Below the pieces are notes generated by a model, which saw only the letters and a program-made list of their open reading frames with translations, made no database searches and was not told the DNA's origin. Shown here one piece after another: positions 1 to 6,988 of a stretch of DNA of 11,790 nt. Source of the stretch: an uncultured Collinsella sp. (GTDB taxonomy: Bacteria; Actinomycetota; Coriobacteriia; Coriobacteriales; Coriobacteriaceae); assembly GCA_900555745.1 (NCBI GenBank), contig USMH01000018.1, positions 1 through 11,790 of the forward strand, given 5' to 3'. Numbering within the stretch: position 1 is the first letter of the stretch; each line of letters begins with the position of its first letter. The position numbers and the translations under genes are program-made.

Positions 1-2233
1 GGTCGCCATGGCGTCCTACCTCGGCGCACACCTTGCACTCGCCCACCTTAAGGTCGGGCTCGTAGTTGGTGGGGCATGTGGGGTTCACGCAAATCTCGAA
101 AGCCTTTTGGCGGAACGGCTGGCACTTAATGCGCGGCGCACCGCATTCGGGGCACACAGCAGCCTCGCCCTCGAGCGGGCTCACCTTGACGCCGCTCGGC
201 ACCGGATAGGTCACATCGCAGTCGGGCCAGCCCATGCAGCCGATAAAGCTGCCGCGGGTCTTGGCGCTCGTCTTCATAACCAAGTCCTTGCCGCACTTGG
301 GGCAGGCGCCCACGCGCGCATCGGCCGTGACGGCGTCGCTGATAGCATCGCCCAGTTCCTGCGTATGCTTGAGCAGCTCGTCGAGCACACCGGCCAGCAG
401 CGCGCGCGAGTGCGTCACGACATGCTCTTCGGTGTCCTCGCCGCGCTCCACGCGGGTCATGTCGCCGTCGAGCTCGCTGGTCATATCGGGGCTCGTGATG
501 CGCGGGGCAAACTGCGACAGTGCATCGATGATGGCGATGCCCAGCCGGCTCGGCTCCACGGGATCGTTTTTGAGATAGCGCACGGCGTACAGGCGCTCGA
601 TGATGCTCGCGCGCGTGGACTTGGTGCCCAGGCCGCGCTTTTCCATCTCCTGCACGAGCTTGCCCTGGCTGTAGCGTGCGGGCGGCTCGGTCTGCTTGGC
701 CTCGAGCTTAATGTCGAACACGTCGACCGCATCGCCCTGCTCCAGCGGCGGCATCTGCTCGTCGCGCTTGAGTCCATACGGATACGCCTCACGGAAACCC
801 GGGGTCACGAGCACATCGCCCGAAGCCACGAACGGCTCACCATTGACGTCGAGCTCGAGCTTGGTGTTCTCGATGGTCGCGGGACCCATGAGCGTTGCCA
901 GGAAGCGACGGGCGATGAGGTCGTAGAGCTTGCGCTGGCCACCGTCGAGCGCGGACGGATCGCCCTCGCCCGTGGGATAGATAGGCGGGTGGTCGGTGGT
1001 TTCGACTTTGCCGCGCGTGGGCTTCATGGGGCCGGCGAGCACCTTTTTGCACACGGGCGCCAGCGCCGGGTTGATCTTTGCAAGGTCGCTCACCACGGCG
1101 CCCAGATCGAGCGTCGCAGGGTACACGGTATTGTCGACACGCGGGTAGCTGATGAGACCGGCCATGTAGAGGGACTCGGCGATGCGCATGGTACGCGCAG
1201 GTGAGATGCCCTCGGCTGCGGCGGCAGCCTGCAGCGAGGTGGTCGCAAACGGCGTGGGCGGCTGCTGCTTGCGCGAACGCTTGGTCACCGCGGCGACGGT
1301 TGCCGTCGCAACGCCGTCAACGTGGCCGTACGCCGCCTCAGCAGCATCCTTGTCGGTAAAGCGCGCCGTCTTGTGCGCAATCTTAAAGCGGTCGTCCTCG
1401 GCAGCACCCTGTGCGGCGCCCATGCCGCGGATCTGCCAATAGTCCTCGGGCACAAACGCCATGCGCTCGCGCTCGCGCTCGACCACCAGGGCAAGCGTCG
1501 GCGTCTGCACACGGCCGGCAGAGCGCACGTTACCAAAGCCGCCAAACTTGGCGAGCGTCAGGTAGCGCGTGAGCACCGCACCCCAAATGAGGTCGATGTG
1601 CTGGCGGCTCTCGCCGGCGTCGGCCAGATTCTGGTCGAGCGAGACGAGATTATCGAAGGCCTGCGTGATCTCGGCCTTGGTAAACGAAGAATACTGGGCG
1701 CGGGCGACCGGCAGGTCGGGCGCAACCTCGCGCACCTTGTTGAGGGCGTCCGAACCGATCAGCTCGCCCTCGCGATCGAAGTCCGTGGCGATGATGACAC
1801 TGTCGGACTTCTTGGCGAGGTTCTTGAGCGAACGAATGAGTTCCTTCTCGGCCGGTAGCTTAATGACGGGCGCCCAGGTGAGGTAAGGCAGGCTCTCGAG
1901 TTTCCAGCCCTTGATTGAGATGCCATCGGCAAGAAACGGCTTGCGCTTGGTGTCGTAGGGCGGACGCGCCAGGCCATCGGGTATGTCGGCCGGCAGCATC
2001 TCGCCGTCCTCGGTGACCGAATACCAGCCCAGCTTTTTATCGAACAGCACGCTGTCGCAAAAATCGGGCGCTAGGATGTGACCGGCAAGGCCGATGGTCA
2101 CGCACTCCTCGCCCTTCCACTCAAAACGGTAGATGGCGGTGTTGTACACCTTGTCCTTTTTGGGCTTGCCCGTGGACAGACGCTCGGCAATCTGACGCGC
2201 GGCGTCGTTTTTCTCGGCGATGATGAGCTTCAA
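1..2233 (-). CDS. topA: DNA topoisomerase I, type IA, archaeal-like (C-terminus cut by window edge)
   Basis: This is a type IA topoisomerase, which relaxes negatively supercoiled DNA by a single-strand break through a 5'-phosphotyrosine. The window shows 744 codons. An N-terminal Toprim domain carries the metal-binding motif ATDFDREGELIG (residues 149-160). The catalytic tyrosine is Tyr363 in LISYPRVDNTVYP, and SAGRVQTPTLALVVERE lies between them. Two zinc-ribbon pieces follow, beginning CPKCG at 644 and CPECG at 694. Toprim and active-site wording resemble archaeal topoisomerase I more than bacterial TopA (ATDPDREGEAI) or topoisomerase III. I chose a TTG start (KLIIAEKNDAARQIAERL follows) because GGAG sits about eight bases upstream and no better start exists in the 54-base gap after hypB. 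It is last in the tat-hyp string. The family is secure; the topA name (rather than topB) is less certain. Confidence 0.88.
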   Translation of the reverse strand, partial: MKLIIAEKNDAARQIAERLSTGKPKKDKVYNTAIYRFEWKGEECVTIGLAGHILAPDFCDSVLFDKKLGWYSVTEDGEMLPADIPDGLARPPYDTKRKPFLADGISIKGWKLESLPYLTWAPVIKLPAEKELIRSLKNLAKKSDSVIIATDFDREGELIGSDALNKVREVAPDLPVARAQYSSFTKAEITQAFDNLVSLDQNLADAGESRQHIDLIWGAVLTRYLTLAKFGGFGNVRSAGRVQTPTLALVVERERERMAFVPEDYWQIRGMGAAQGAAEDDRFKIAHKTARFTDKDAAEAAYGHVDGVATATVAAVTKRSRKQQPPTPFATTSLQAAAAAEGISPARTMRIAESLYMAGLISYPRVDNTVYPATLDLGAVVSDLAKINPALAPVCKKVLAGPMKPTRGKVETTDHPPIYPTGEGDPSALDGGQRKLYDLIARRFLATLMGPATIENTKLELDVNGEPFVASGDVLVTPGFREAYPYGLKRDEQMPPLEQGDAVDVFDIKLEAKQTEPPARYSQGKLVQEMEKRGLGTKSTRASIIERLYAVRYLKNDPVEPSRLGIAIIDALSQFAPRITSPDMTSELDGDMTRVERGEDTEEHVVTHSRALLAGVLDELLKHTQELGDAISDAVTADARVGACPKCGKDLVMKTSAKTRGSFIGCMGWPDCDVTYPVPSGVKVSPLEGEAAVCPECGAPRIKCQPFRQKAFEICVNPTCPTNYEPDLKVGECKVCAEVGRHGD

Positions 2234-2287
2234 AAGAGGCTCCTATCTCGTATCTCTGCGGCTACGCCCGCCCGTATGGCGGCCGAC

Positions 2288-2971
2288 TTACGCCCTTGCT
2301 TGCTCAATCTGCCCGATGAGCCAATCGCACCAGGCATCCATGCCCTCGCCCTTGCGCGCGCTCACGGCAAACCGCGGCGCCTGCGGATTGAGGTCATCGA
2401 GTGTCTTAGTATACCTATCCATGTCAAAATCGAAAGCCGGGGCCACATCGACCTTGTTGAGCAGCTGCGCGCCGGCGTGCTGAAAGATGCCCGGGTACTT
2501 GATGGGCTTGTCGTCGCCCTCGGGCACCGAGAGGATCATGATGGACAGGTTCTCGCCCAGGTCAAAGTCGACTGGGCAGACCAGGTTACCCACGTTTTCG
2601 ATAAAGATGACGTCGATGTTTTCCAGACCCACAGCCTGGTCGAAGGCGTCAACGGCCTCCATGATCATGTTGCCCTCGAGGTGGCACAGGCCGCCCGTGT
2701 TGATTTGGATGGCGGGCATGCCGGCTTCCTTCATGGTGATGGCGTCGACGTCCGAGGCGATATCGCCCTCGATGACGGCGCAGCGCAAGCCGGCCTTGTC
2801 GCGCAGGCGCTCGTTGGTGCCCAGAATCGTAGTGGTCTTGCCCGAGCCAGGGCTCGACAGCACATTGATCACATAGGTGCCTGTCTCTTTAAATCGCTGT
2901 CGCAGCTGATCTGCCAGGCGCTCATTGCGCGACAGAATTGGCGATGCGATATCAATCGTTTTCTCGGCCAT
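2288..2971 (-). CDS. hypB: Hydrogenase nickel incorporation GTPase HypB
   Basis: HypB is a cytoplasmic SIMIBI-class GTPase that, with HypA, delivers nickel to the large subunit of NiFe hydrogenases; in some bacteria the pair also serves urease. The protein has 227 residues. The P-loop SSPGSGKTT is at residues 39-47. Cys96-His97 (GGLCHLEGNMI) and Cys132 (ENVGNLVCPVDF) match the GTPase-domain metal ligands of E. coli HypB. LLNKVD is the guanine-specificity motif. The N-terminal CxxCGC nickel site and His-rich stretch found in some HypBs are missing, so this is the short form. The start has AAGGAG eight bases upstream. It lies 54 bases after hypA and 54 bases before the topoisomerase. No hydrogenase structural gene or hypCDEF is in view. 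Confidence 0.95.
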   Translation of the reverse strand: MAEKTIDIASPILSRNERLADQLRQRFKETGTYVINVLSSPGSGKTTTILGTNERLRDKAGLRCAVIEGDIASDVDAITMKEAGMPAIQINTGGLCHLEGNMIMEAVDAFDQAVGLENIDVIFIENVGNLVCPVDFDLGENLSIMILSVPEGDDKPIKYPGIFQHAGAQLLNKVDVAPAFDFDMDRYTKTLDDLNPQAPRFAVSARKGEGMDAWCDWLIGQIEQARA

Positions 2972-3025
2972 ACTCGGCGCTCCTTACTTCTACCATTTAT
3001 ACCCCGTCCCCAGGTTGCTGGCGGG

Positions 3026-3382
3026 CTAATCGTCGGGGGTCTCGATCTCGATACTTGCGATGTCGAGTTCGCGGCCGTGCAGCAGACGCACGTTGGCGCC
3101 GCCACACTGGGGACAGCGACAATGGAAACGGTCGTGATCAAAGACCTCGCCGCAGTCCAGGCACTCGCTTTGTGGATGGACCTCCTCCACGGCAAGCTCG
3201 CAGCCGCGCGTGAGCGGGTCCTCATCGCGAAACGTCTCCCAGGCAAAGTCGAGCGCCTCGCGCACGACCTCGGTCATATCCCCGATACGCAGCGTTACCA
3301 AAACGGCGCGCGAGGCCCCCGCCCCACGCGCCGCGCGAATCACTGTATCGAGTATGCCGTTGACAATGCCAACCTCGTGCAT
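3026..3382 (-). CDS. hypA: Hydrogenase nickel-insertion metallochaperone HypA
   Basis: HypA binds nickel and passes it, together with HypB, to the hydrogenase large-subunit precursor in the cytoplasm. The 118-residue length is normal for the family. The N-terminus MHEVGIV carries the nickel-binding His2-Glu3. The zinc site consists of two CxxC pairs, Cys74/Cys77 (CLDCG) and Cys90/Cys93 (CPQCGG). The GDMTEV segment and the helix with ALDFAWE are also typical. The start lies 6 bases after the tatC stop and its GGAG ribosome-binding site lies in the last codons of tatC, so translation is probably coupled. Its placement between tatC and hypB ties nickel-enzyme maturation to the Tat export genes. 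Confidence 0.95.
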   Translation of the reverse strand: MHEVGIVNGILDTVIRAARGAGASRAVLVTLRIGDMTEVVREALDFAWETFRDEDPLTRGCELAVEEVHPQSECLDCGEVFDHDRFHCRCPQCGGANVRLLHGRELDIASIEIETPDD

Positions 3383-3388
3383 ACCGAT

Positions 3389-4180
3389 TTACTCCTCGTC
3401 GTCCTCATCGTCCGAGAACAGGTCCAGACGACTCACAAACAGGCCCTCCTTGCCCTCGCGCGCGGTAATGACCACACGGGCGATGGCGAGCGAAATCTCG
3501 TAGAGCGAGAGCAGGGCGCCATACATGAGACCCAGCGTAACGGGCGAGCCGTCGGGCGTGATCACAGCCGAACCCACGAGCAGGCCAACGTATACATAAC
3601 GCCAGGCACCGCGGAAAGCAGCGTAGGACACGATGTGGAAGACGGACAGATAGAAGATGATGAGCGGCAGCTCAAACGCCACGCCAAAGCCGATCATAAA
3701 GAGCAGCTCCATGTTGACGTAGTTCTCCAGATCGGGCAGTGCCGTAGCGACGGCCGAGGTCTCGCCGATGAGCCACTCAAAGCCCGCAGGAATGATGATG
3801 AAGTAGCAGAAGATGGCACCCAGGAAGAACAGCACCGTCGAGGCGAGCACCGTGGGCACGACCCACTTGCGCTCGTTGGGTCGAAGCGCCGGCAGGAAAA
3901 ACGCCAGAATCTGCCAGATGATCATGGGCGTGCACATGACAACGGCCATCTTGATGGCCAGCGAGAAGCGCAAGCCAAAGCCGCCGAGCGTGGTAGTGAT
4001 GTAGAACTTACCGTCCGGCACAAAGGAGCGGATGGGATCTTCCAGGATGTCGAGCACAACAGGCGTGGCGAAATACAGCACGATAGCGGCGGCAAACACC
4101 GACACGACCACGATGGTCAGGCGGCGACGGAGCTCTCCCAGGTGATCGAAGAGCGGCATACGCGCAGGTCCGATAGGCAT
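3389..4180 (-). CDS. tatC: Sec-independent protein translocase TatC
   Basis: TatC is the multi-spanning membrane receptor of the twin-arginine pathway. It recognises RR signal peptides and recruits TatA to export folded proteins. The protein has 263 residues. The cytoplasmic N-terminal motif HLGELRRR (13-20) is the family signature. LPALRPNERK (96-105) is the first cytoplasmic loop. Glu170 in FGVAFELPL aligns with the conserved transmembrane glutamate of E. coli TatC, and ITPDGSP (207-213) with the TPD region. Hydrophobic segments fit six membrane helices. The C-terminal tail is very acidic (SDDEDDEE). The ATG overlaps the tatA stop in TAATG, which indicates translational coupling. Confidence 0.96.
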   Translation of the reverse strand: MPIGPARMPLFDHLGELRRRLTIVVVSVFAAAIVLYFATPVVLDILEDPIRSFVPDGKFYITTTLGGFGLRFSLAIKMAVVMCTPMIIWQILAFFLPALRPNERKWVVPTVLASTVLFFLGAIFCYFIIIPAGFEWLIGETSAVATALPDLENYVNMELLFMIGFGVAFELPLIIFYLSVFHIVSYAAFRGAWRYVYVGLLVGSAVITPDGSPVTLGLMYGALLSLYEISLAIARVVITAREGKEGLFVSRLDLFSDDEDDEE

Positions 4181-4758
4181 TACTCATCGCCTCCCTTCGG
4201 GGCGTCGGCGGCAGCGGCGTCGTCTTCGGCCTCGAGCTCGCGAGCGAGCTGGTCGACGACGGCCTTGCGCTTACGGGGACGACGGGCGTAGAGGTCAGCC
4301 GTCGTGGGCTCTGCCGGCTCGGGCTCGGGTTCCGGCTCTGCAGCAGACTCGGGCTCGGCGGCGGCGGCAGCGGCGGCAGGCTCTGCGTTCTCGGCCTCCT
4401 CGGCAATACCTTCGTCCTCGGTGGCACCCTCGCTCGCGGCCTTCTCGGCGGCAAGGCGGGCACGGCGCTCGGCAAAGGTCTCCTTCTTTGCGGGTGCAGC
4501 CGTCCCGGCGGCATCCTCGTCCGCATCGGAATCGTCATCGACGGCAGCCTTCTTGGGCTTGACCGGAGCCGAAGCAGCCTCGCTTACCGGATCGATGATC
4601 TCGGACTGAACAACGGCCGTCATCTTTTCCTGCGTCTCGCGGAACTGACGAATGGCACGGCCGATCGTGCGGCCCATCTGTGGGAGCTTATCCGGGCCAA
4701 ACAGCAAAAAGCCGAAGACCACGATGATCGCGAGCTCACCCTCTCCAATACCAAACAC
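4180..4758 (-). CDS. tatA: Twin-arginine translocase subunit TatA/TatB, long acidic form
   Basis: This is a TatA/TatB-family membrane protein that forms the Tat pore with TatC. I place the start at a GTG (4758), five bases after GGAGG, giving MFGIGEGELAIIVVFGFLLF. That matches the usual TatA/B N-terminus far better than the ATG 15 codons upstream. It reads as one transmembrane helix (about 8-20), the FGPDKLP hinge (20-26) and an amphipathic helix (GRTIGRAIRQF). Glu8 and the FGP-x-K-LP hinge are shared with TatB and with bifunctional TatA proteins. At 192 residues it is much longer than usual TatA (60-90). The extra part is a low-complexity Ala/Glu/Pro tail (EPEPEPEPAEP) with basic patches. 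No second TatA/B gene is in view, so it may serve both roles; that is inference. Confidence 0.9.
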   Translation of the reverse strand: MFGIGEGELAIIVVFGFLLFGPDKLPQMGRTIGRAIRQFRETQEKMTAVVQSEIIDPVSEAASAPVKPKKAAVDDDSDADEDAAGTAAPAKKETFAERRARLAAEKAASEGATEDEGIAEEAENAEPAAAAAAAEPESAAEPEPEPEPAEPTTADLYARRPRKRKAVVDQLARELEAEDDAAAADAPKGGDE

Positions 4759-4833
4759 ACATACCTCCAAGGCTCGATGTGAGTCGAGCCCGCACCGCGC
4801 CATTCGGCCGGAACTCGTCTATTCATTCGGTCA

Positions 4834-4839
4834 AGTATA
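4834..4839 (-). promoter_or_regulatory. Candidate -10 box (TATACT) for the tatA-tatC-hypA-hypB-topoisomerase string
   Basis: On the minus strand the box reads CTATACTT and would give a leader of roughly 70 bases before the tatA GTG. The identical octamer also precedes the aminotransferase and the GntR gene, which supports its use as a housekeeping -10 element. No good -35 hexamer is visible; the place where it should be lies inside an inverted repeat (4840-4867). Confidence 0.5.
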
Positions 4840-4867
4840 GCGCCCGGACGCCAAAACGTCCGAGCGC
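4840..4867. repeat. Inverted repeat between the STAS gene and tatA; operator or weak terminator
   Basis: CGGACG (4845-4850) pairs with CGTCCG (4857-4862) around CCAAAA, and the stem extends by four more pairs (4840-4843 with 4864-4867) across one mismatch. It lies 45 bases past the STAS stop codon, so it could end that transcript, but no T-run follows on the minus strand. It also covers the spacer and -35 position of the predicted tatA promoter, so a protein-binding operator is an equal possibility. Confidence 0.45.
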
Positions 4868-4911
4868 ATCACAAACATATGCCAAACGGCACGCCCTTTT
4901 GGGGGCAAAGA

Positions 4912-5226
4912 TTATGCCGCCGTGATCGAAATCTCCTGGTCGACGCCCAGCAGCTGAACCACGCGCATCACCGGGGGCTGCACGTTAACGCAGCTAAAGC
5001 GCTTACCGTGGTCGACCGCGTGGTGTGCGGCGCCCACGAGCACGCCGATGCCCGTCGAATCGATGTAGCTCACCTGGGCAAAATCGAGCTCAACGGCCTC
5101 AGTGGGCTGCTCGAGCGCCAGGTCGATGGCATTGCGCAGGCTATCGGCGTTAGAGATATCGATCTCGCCGGTCACCCTAATGGTGTAGAGCTCTGGCGTG
5201 GGGTTGGTGGAAATACCCAAATCCAT
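4912..5226 (-). CDS. STAS-domain anti-sigma factor antagonist (RsbV/SpoIIAA type)
   Basis: This 104-residue protein is a single STAS domain. Such proteins, when unphosphorylated, bind an anti-sigma kinase of the RsbW/SpoIIAB type and free the sigma factor. The signature YIDSTGIGVLVG places the phosphorylatable serine at Ser57. TGEIDISNADSL (19-30) is the conserved N-terminal strand-loop. The ATG follows AAAGGAG by seven bases. It lies 51 bases downstream of the aminotransferase and is probably on the same transcript. No kinase, phosphatase or sigma factor gene is next to it, so its partner must be elsewhere and the controlled sigma factor cannot be named. Confidence 0.88.
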   Translation of the reverse strand: MDLGISTNPTPELYTIRVTGEIDISNADSLRNAIDLALEQPTEAVELDFAQVSYIDSTGIGVLVGAAHHAVDHGKRFSCVNVQPPVMRVVQLLGVDQEISITAA

Positions 5227-5277
5227 GTATACGCTCCTTTACGTATCGAAAGTGCGGATAGTACGGGAAGCCGCGCG

Positions 5278-6582
5278 TTAGGCGCGCTCGGCACGCGCAA
5301 GCTCGGCAGCGACAAGCTTAACGGCCAGCACCAGCACATCGAGCGCGGCCTCCAGGTCCTCGACCGTGGGATAGCTCGGCGCGATGCGGATGTTGGTGTC
5401 GCGCGGGTCCTTGCCATAGGGCCAGGTAGCACCGGCCGGCGTGAGCTTGACGCCCAGGTCTGCGCAAAGCGCGGCGACCTTCTGGGCCGAGCCCTCGGGA
5501 CCATCGAAGCTCACAAAGTAGCCGCCGCGGGGGTGCGTCCAGGTGGCACAGCCTGTATCGCCCAAGCCCTCGGTGAGCTTGCGCTCGACGGCCTCAAAGC
5601 GCGGGCGCAGGAACTCGGCGTGCTTTTTCATGTGCTCCTTGACCGCCTCGATGGTGGGAAGGAAGCGCACGTGACGCAGCTGGTTGAGCTTGTCGGCGCT
5701 GATGAGGCCGGCCTTCAGGCACTTGGAGAACTCGGCGATGACCGCGGGGCTCGCACCGATAAAGCCGATGCCGGCGCCCGGGAAGGTGATCTTGGATGTC
5801 GAGGCAAAGGCCACCACGCGGTCCTCGGTGCCCGCCACGCGAGCGAGGTCAAAGATGTTTGCGAGCTCGTCGGTCTCGTCGTACAGGTCATGCACGCAGT
5901 AGGCGTTGTCCCAGATGATGCGGAAATCGGGCGCGGCCGTGGGCATCTCGACCAGGCGACGCACGGTGTCCTCGCTAAAGGTGATGCCCGTGGGGTTGGA
6001 ATACTTGGGCACGCACCAGATACCCTTAATGGAGTCGTCAGCGGCAACGAGGCGCTCGATCTCGTCCATGTCGGGGCCGTTGTCGGTCATCGCAACGGGG
6101 ACGTTCTCGATGCCCAAGTCGGCGGTGATGCCAAAGTGGCGATCGTAGCCAGGAACGGGGCACAGGAACTTGACCTTCTTGCCGTCATGCGCGGCCTCGT
6201 AGGCGTCCCAGGGCTCGCTGCCGCACGAGCCACAGCGCCAGAACATACCGGCGATGTCGTGCTCGATCAAAAGGCTCGACGAACCCAGCACGAGCGTCTG
6301 CTCGGCAGGGCAGCCCAGGAACTCCCCTGCCAACTTGCGTGCCGAGGGAATGCCCTCGAAGCAGCCGTAATTGGAGCAGTCGACGTTGCCGTCGTGCAGA
6401 TCGGCGTCGGCATTGAGGATATCGAGCATGGGGCGCGAGATGTCCACCTGGGAGGGCGACGGCTTGCCGCGGGCCATGTCGAGCGCCAGGCCCTTGGCCT
6501 TGACCTCGGCGACCTCGGCTTTGAGTGCCTCGATAGCGGCATCGAGTTCGGTGGTTTCCATCTTCTGGTAGATCGTCTGCAT
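5278..6582 (-). CDS. PLP-dependent aminotransferase, MocR-type (probable aspartate aminotransferase)
   Basis: This is a fold-type I PLP enzyme of 434 residues in the Aminotran_MocR group. It has no DNA-binding domain; actinobacterial members of the group act as aspartate aminotransferases. The family-specific start GLALDMARGKPSPSQVDISR is at 31-50. CPVPGYDRHF (141-150), YSNPTG (Asn196), WDNAY (Asp225, which pairs with the PLP ring nitrogen, and Tyr228), ASTSKITFPG (Lys264, the Schiff-base lysine) and NIRIAPSYP (Arg399, substrate carboxylate) complete the active site. All key residues are present. An unusual CGSC pair sits at 117-120. The first ATG is supported by AAAGG eight bases upstream. 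The substrate is inferred from the family, not proven. Confidence 0.9.
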   Translation of the reverse strand: MQTIYQKMETTELDAAIEALKAEVAEVKAKGLALDMARGKPSPSQVDISRPMLDILNADADLHDGNVDCSNYGCFEGIPSARKLAGEFLGCPAEQTLVLGSSSLLIEHDIAGMFWRCGSCGSEPWDAYEAAHDGKKVKFLCPVPGYDRHFGITADLGIENVPVAMTDNGPDMDEIERLVAADDSIKGIWCVPKYSNPTGITFSEDTVRRLVEMPTAAPDFRIIWDNAYCVHDLYDETDELANIFDLARVAGTEDRVVAFASTSKITFPGAGIGFIGASPAVIAEFSKCLKAGLISADKLNQLRHVRFLPTIEAVKEHMKKHAEFLRPRFEAVERKLTEGLGDTGCATWTHPRGGYFVSFDGPEGSAQKVAALCADLGVKLTPAGATWPYGKDPRDTNIRIAPSYPTVEDLEAALDVLVLAVKLVAAELARAERA

Positions 6583-6623
6583 GGGTGCGACCTTTCGCGA
6601 AGCGGGACGTTGCAGTTCGTCTA

Positions 6624-6629
6624 AGTATA
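6624..6629 (-). promoter_or_regulatory. Candidate -10 box (TATACT) for the aminotransferase-STAS pair
   Basis: The minus strand reads CTATACTT here, 41 bases before the aminotransferase ATG. The same octamer is found in front of tatA and the GntR gene. The -35 region is not convincing. The leader would be about 35 bases and holds the AAAGG ribosome-binding site. Confidence 0.5.
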
Positions 6630-6731
6630 GACCGCCACCGCCGCAACGTTATGAAGCCGTGATAGATTAAGTCCATCGCAATAAATTACGAATCGCCGCG
6701 CATGCCGGCGTGGGGCGCCCAAGGAGGCACT

Positions 6732-6986
6732 ATGGAGTATGGATCGTTCCAGGCCGAAGAATTCGGCGACCTGCAGCGCCTGGTCGACGGACTATTTTAC
6801 GACCGCCACGCCATCGACCGCCTGGATCTCATCGTGCAGGCCGAAATCTTGGACCTGGCACCCGATCTCATGGAAATCGTCAACCTACTACCGCCCGGCT
6901 ATTACGACCGCCAGTCACTTTGCGACCAACTCAACTCCGCCTTGGCCGCCCACGGCTGGGGCGCCGTCTACGGAACGGTGGAATAG
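6732..6986 (+). CDS. Small hypothetical protein, 84 residues
   Basis: I do not recognise this protein. It is the only complete plus-strand gene I support. The ATG at 6732 follows a strong AAGGAGG by four bases, so it is preferred to an in-frame ATG at 6702. Codon use is that of the neighbours, with C or G at most third positions, which argues for a real gene. The product is acidic and soluble, with no signal peptide, membrane helix or cysteine cluster (a single Cys). It appears largely helical, with a leucine/isoleucine-rich centre (DRLDLIVQAEILDLAPDLME) and a C-terminus resembling a small folded domain (HGWGAVYGTVE). It is transcribed away from the aminotransferase and ends just before a large repeat and a terminator. 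Confidence 0.75.
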   Translation: MEYGSFQAEEFGDLQRLVDGLFYDRHAIDRLDLIVQAEILDLAPDLMEIVNLLPPGYYDRQSLCDQLNSALAAHGWGAVYGTVE

Positions 6987-6988
6987 CC

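Noticed and set aside
8..1204. Plus-strand open frame (398 codons) over the topoisomerase
   Set aside because: The minus strand reads a continuous type IA topoisomerase through this stretch, including active-site and zinc motifs.
2078..4291. Long plus-strand open frame (737 codons) over hypB, hypA and tatC
   Set aside because: It is antisense to three genes with intact catalytic motifs, and has low-complexity composition and no ribosome-binding site.
4759..4803. ATG start at 4803 for tatA
   Set aside because: It would add 15 residues before a normal TatA N-terminus and has no ribosome-binding site; the GTG at 4758 has GGAGG five bases upstream.
4879..6624. Long plus-strand open frame (581 codons) over the STAS and aminotransferase genes
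   Set aside because: It is a mirror of the minus-strand genes; those carry all expected active-site residues, while this one shows no domain.
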